From Anaerolineaceae bacterium UBA3924 (GTDB lineage Bacteria; Chloroflexota; Anaerolineae; Anaerolineales; Anaerolineaceae), in the NCBI GenBank assembly GCA_002385985.1, contig DGEO01000028.1, positions 1 through 7,140 on the forward strand: a stretch of 7,140 nt of DNA. The letters are read 5' to 3'. Positions 6,426 to 7,140 of the stretch are shown here, in pieces. The notes under the pieces are model-generated. The model worked only from the letters and a program-made list of their open reading frames with translations, made no database searches and was not told where the DNA came from. Position numbers and translations under genes: made by a program. Numbering within the stretch: position 1 is the first letter of the stretch; every line of letters starts with the position of its first letter.

Positions 6426-6445
6426 TCACCGATGGTGACTATACT
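6426..6445 (+). promoter_or_regulatory. Promoter of the phosphatase gene with an overlapping palindrome
   Basis: TATACT (6440-6445) is a five-of-six match to the -10 consensus, giving a start near 6452. No good -35 is present 17 bp upstream. Immediately before the -10 is a perfect inverted repeat TCACCgatGGTGA (6426-6438), placed where an activator or repressor would contact the spacer. Confidence 0.4.
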
Positions 6446-6453
6446 TTATTGTG

Positions 6454-6506
6454 CCATTTCTGGCAAGGAGAGGCGGTTCAGTACTCTCTGGAGTGAGCCA
6501 GAAAGG
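6454..6506 (+). promoter_or_regulatory. Structured 5' leader of the phosphatase mRNA, touching the Shine-Dalgarno
   Basis: TTTCTGGC (6457-6464) is exactly complementary to GCCAGAAA (6497-6504). Allowing a bulged A at 6456, CC (6454-6455) also pairs with GG (6505-6506), the first two G residues of the ribosome-binding run AAAGGAGGG (6502-6510). Inside lies a second stem, GGAGAG (6467-6472) with CTCTCT (6484-6489), including one G-U pair. Almost the whole leader between the predicted transcript start (6452) and the ribosome site would be folded, and the Shine-Dalgarno would be partly hidden. Whether this controls translation is inference. Confidence 0.4.
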
Positions 6507-6522
6507 AGGGATGAGCGCTGTC

Positions 6523-7044
6523 ATGGATTACCCTGTTCCCTTTCCAGATTCCTACTGGGTCATTCCCGGAGAACTGCTGGCCGGTGAGTACCCCGGCGTG
6601 GCTGACGAGCAGCTCACCCGGCGGCGGCTGCAGGCGCTGCTGCGGCTGGGGATTCAGGTGGTAATCGACCTGACGGAGGAGGGCGCTTCCAGGCCGTACC
6701 TGCCGCTGCTGCTGGAGGAAGCGGAAGGCTACGAGGTGGATGTTCGCTATCAGCGCATCCCCATCCCGGATTATTCCGTCCCCGACGCGGAGACCACCCG
6801 GCAGGCGCTGGACCTGATCGACGCGGCCCGGCAGGCGGGTCAGCCGGTGTACCTGCACTGCCAGGGCGGCATCGGCCGGACGGGTACGGTGGTGGGCTGT
6901 TACCTGGTGCGTCAGGGGCTGAGCGGCGAACAGGCGCTGCAGGCCCTGGCCGACCGCCGGGCGGGAACCCCGAGCGGGATGTGGCGCTCGCCGGAGACCG
7001 AGGAACAGGTGGCCTGGGTGCTCAACTGGCCGCAGGGAGGTTAG
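6523..7044 (+). CDS. Dual-specificity/tyrosine-type protein phosphatase
   Basis: This 173-residue cytoplasmic enzyme has the cysteine phosphatase signature HCQGGIGRTG (112-121), that is HC-x5-R with catalytic Cys113 and phosphate-binding Arg119. Upstream, IPIPDYSVPD (79-88) supplies a candidate general acid (Asp83 or Asp88). The N-terminal SYWVIPGELLAGEYPG segment (10-25) is a feature of small bacterial DSP-like proteins. The length suits a single catalytic domain; there is no signal peptide or membrane segment. Substrate (phosphotyrosine, phosphoserine or a phosphorylated small molecule) is not visible. The start is uncertain: ATG 6523 is chosen because AAAGGAGGG lies about 12 nt upstream, whereas ATG 6511 follows that run with no gap. 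GTG 6451 would add 24 residues but coincides with the predicted transcription start. The next gene begins 1 nt after the stop, implying co-translation. Confidence 0.88.
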   Translation: MDYPVPFPDSYWVIPGELLAGEYPGVADEQLTRRRLQALLRLGIQVVIDLTEEGASRPYLPLLLEEAEGYEVDVRYQRIPIPDYSVPDAETTRQALDLIDAARQAGQPVYLHCQGGIGRTGTVVGCYLVRQGLSGEQALQALADRRAGTPSGMWRSPETEEQVAWVLNWPQGG

Positions 7045-7045
7045 C

Positions 7046-7140
7046 ATGAACGAGGTTGAACGCCTGGTCGGACTGTACCGGATGCAGCCGCACCCCGAAG
7101 GCGGCTTTTTCAAGGAGACTTACCGTTCGGCAGGGGAGAT
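7046..7140 (+). CDS. Cupin_5 (DUF985) family protein, N-terminal fragment
   Basis: Only 31 codons are present before the window ends. They read MNEVERLVGLYRMQPHPEGGFFKETYRSAGE, in two runs split by the conserved L..QPHPEGG(F/Y)F.ETYRS element that opens Cupin_5 (PF06172, formerly DUF985) proteins. Members are small single-domain cupins, some related by fold to sugar epimerases; their general function is not established. The ATG at 7046 has AGGGAGG five nt upstream, located inside the last codons of the phosphatase gene. The 1-nt gap to that gene's stop suggests a two-gene operon. The rest of the gene lies outside the window. Confidence 0.82.
   Translation, partial: MNEVERLVGLYRMQPHPEGGFFKETYRSAGE

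Noticed and set aside
6400..6467. CTGGCAAG repeated at 6400-6407 and 6460-6467
   Set aside because: An 8-mer repeated once within 70 bp is easily due to chance, and each copy is already part of a different inverted repeat.
6451..6522. GTG start extending the phosphatase by 24 residues
   Set aside because: It coincides with the predicted transcription start and the extra sequence covers the structured leader and the AAAGGAGGG ribosome site.

Overview
This GC-rich window most likely comes from a bacterium of the phylum Chloroflexota, probably Anaerolineae. That placement is inferred from the flavour of the proteins: a GT39/Agl23-type membrane protein (TIGR03663-like) carrying an NHL propeller, a Clp ATPase with mixed ClpB/ClpC features, and a small phosphatase with an N-terminal SYWVIPG..LAGEYPG segment. 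No rRNA or other phylogenetic marker is present to prove it. The first 19 bases are the Tn5 mosaic end used in Nextera libraries, so the left edge is a sequencing adapter and not genome.

Layout: (1) 20-1179, minus strand: the first ~386 residues of a Clp/Hsp100 ATPase, cut off by the adapter. (2) 1180-1447: a divergent regulatory region with an extended -10 promoter for clp, a HAIR-like inverted repeat (the HspR operator), a 12-bp direct repeat and a possible promoter for the rightward genes. (3) 1448-2455 and 2427-2804, plus strand: a two-domain GNAT acetyltransferase overlapping by 29 nt a four-helix membrane protein of the PF04020 ('phage holin IV', YvlD-like) family. (4) 2803-2831: a strong hairpin terminator between convergent genes. 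(5) 2860-6324, minus strand: a 1154-residue polytopic GT-C glycosyltransferase-like protein fused to a six-bladed NHL propeller. (6) 6325-6522: a second divergent control region with several hairpins and palindromes, including a leader structure that touches a Shine-Dalgarno. (7) 6523-7044 and 7046-7140, plus strand: a cysteine-dependent dual-specificity-type phosphatase followed after 1 nt by the start of a Cupin_5 (DUF985) gene running off the window.

How they work together: the window looks like ordinary chromosome made of four short transcription units, not one dedicated system. The GNAT/membrane pair and the phosphatase/cupin pair are probably translationally coupled. The large membrane protein appears monocistronic, with its own promoter, a 5' hairpin and a terminator. 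The observations most worth following are the HspR-type operator near the Clp gene, the glycosyltransferase-propeller fusion, and the structured leader of the phosphatase gene.
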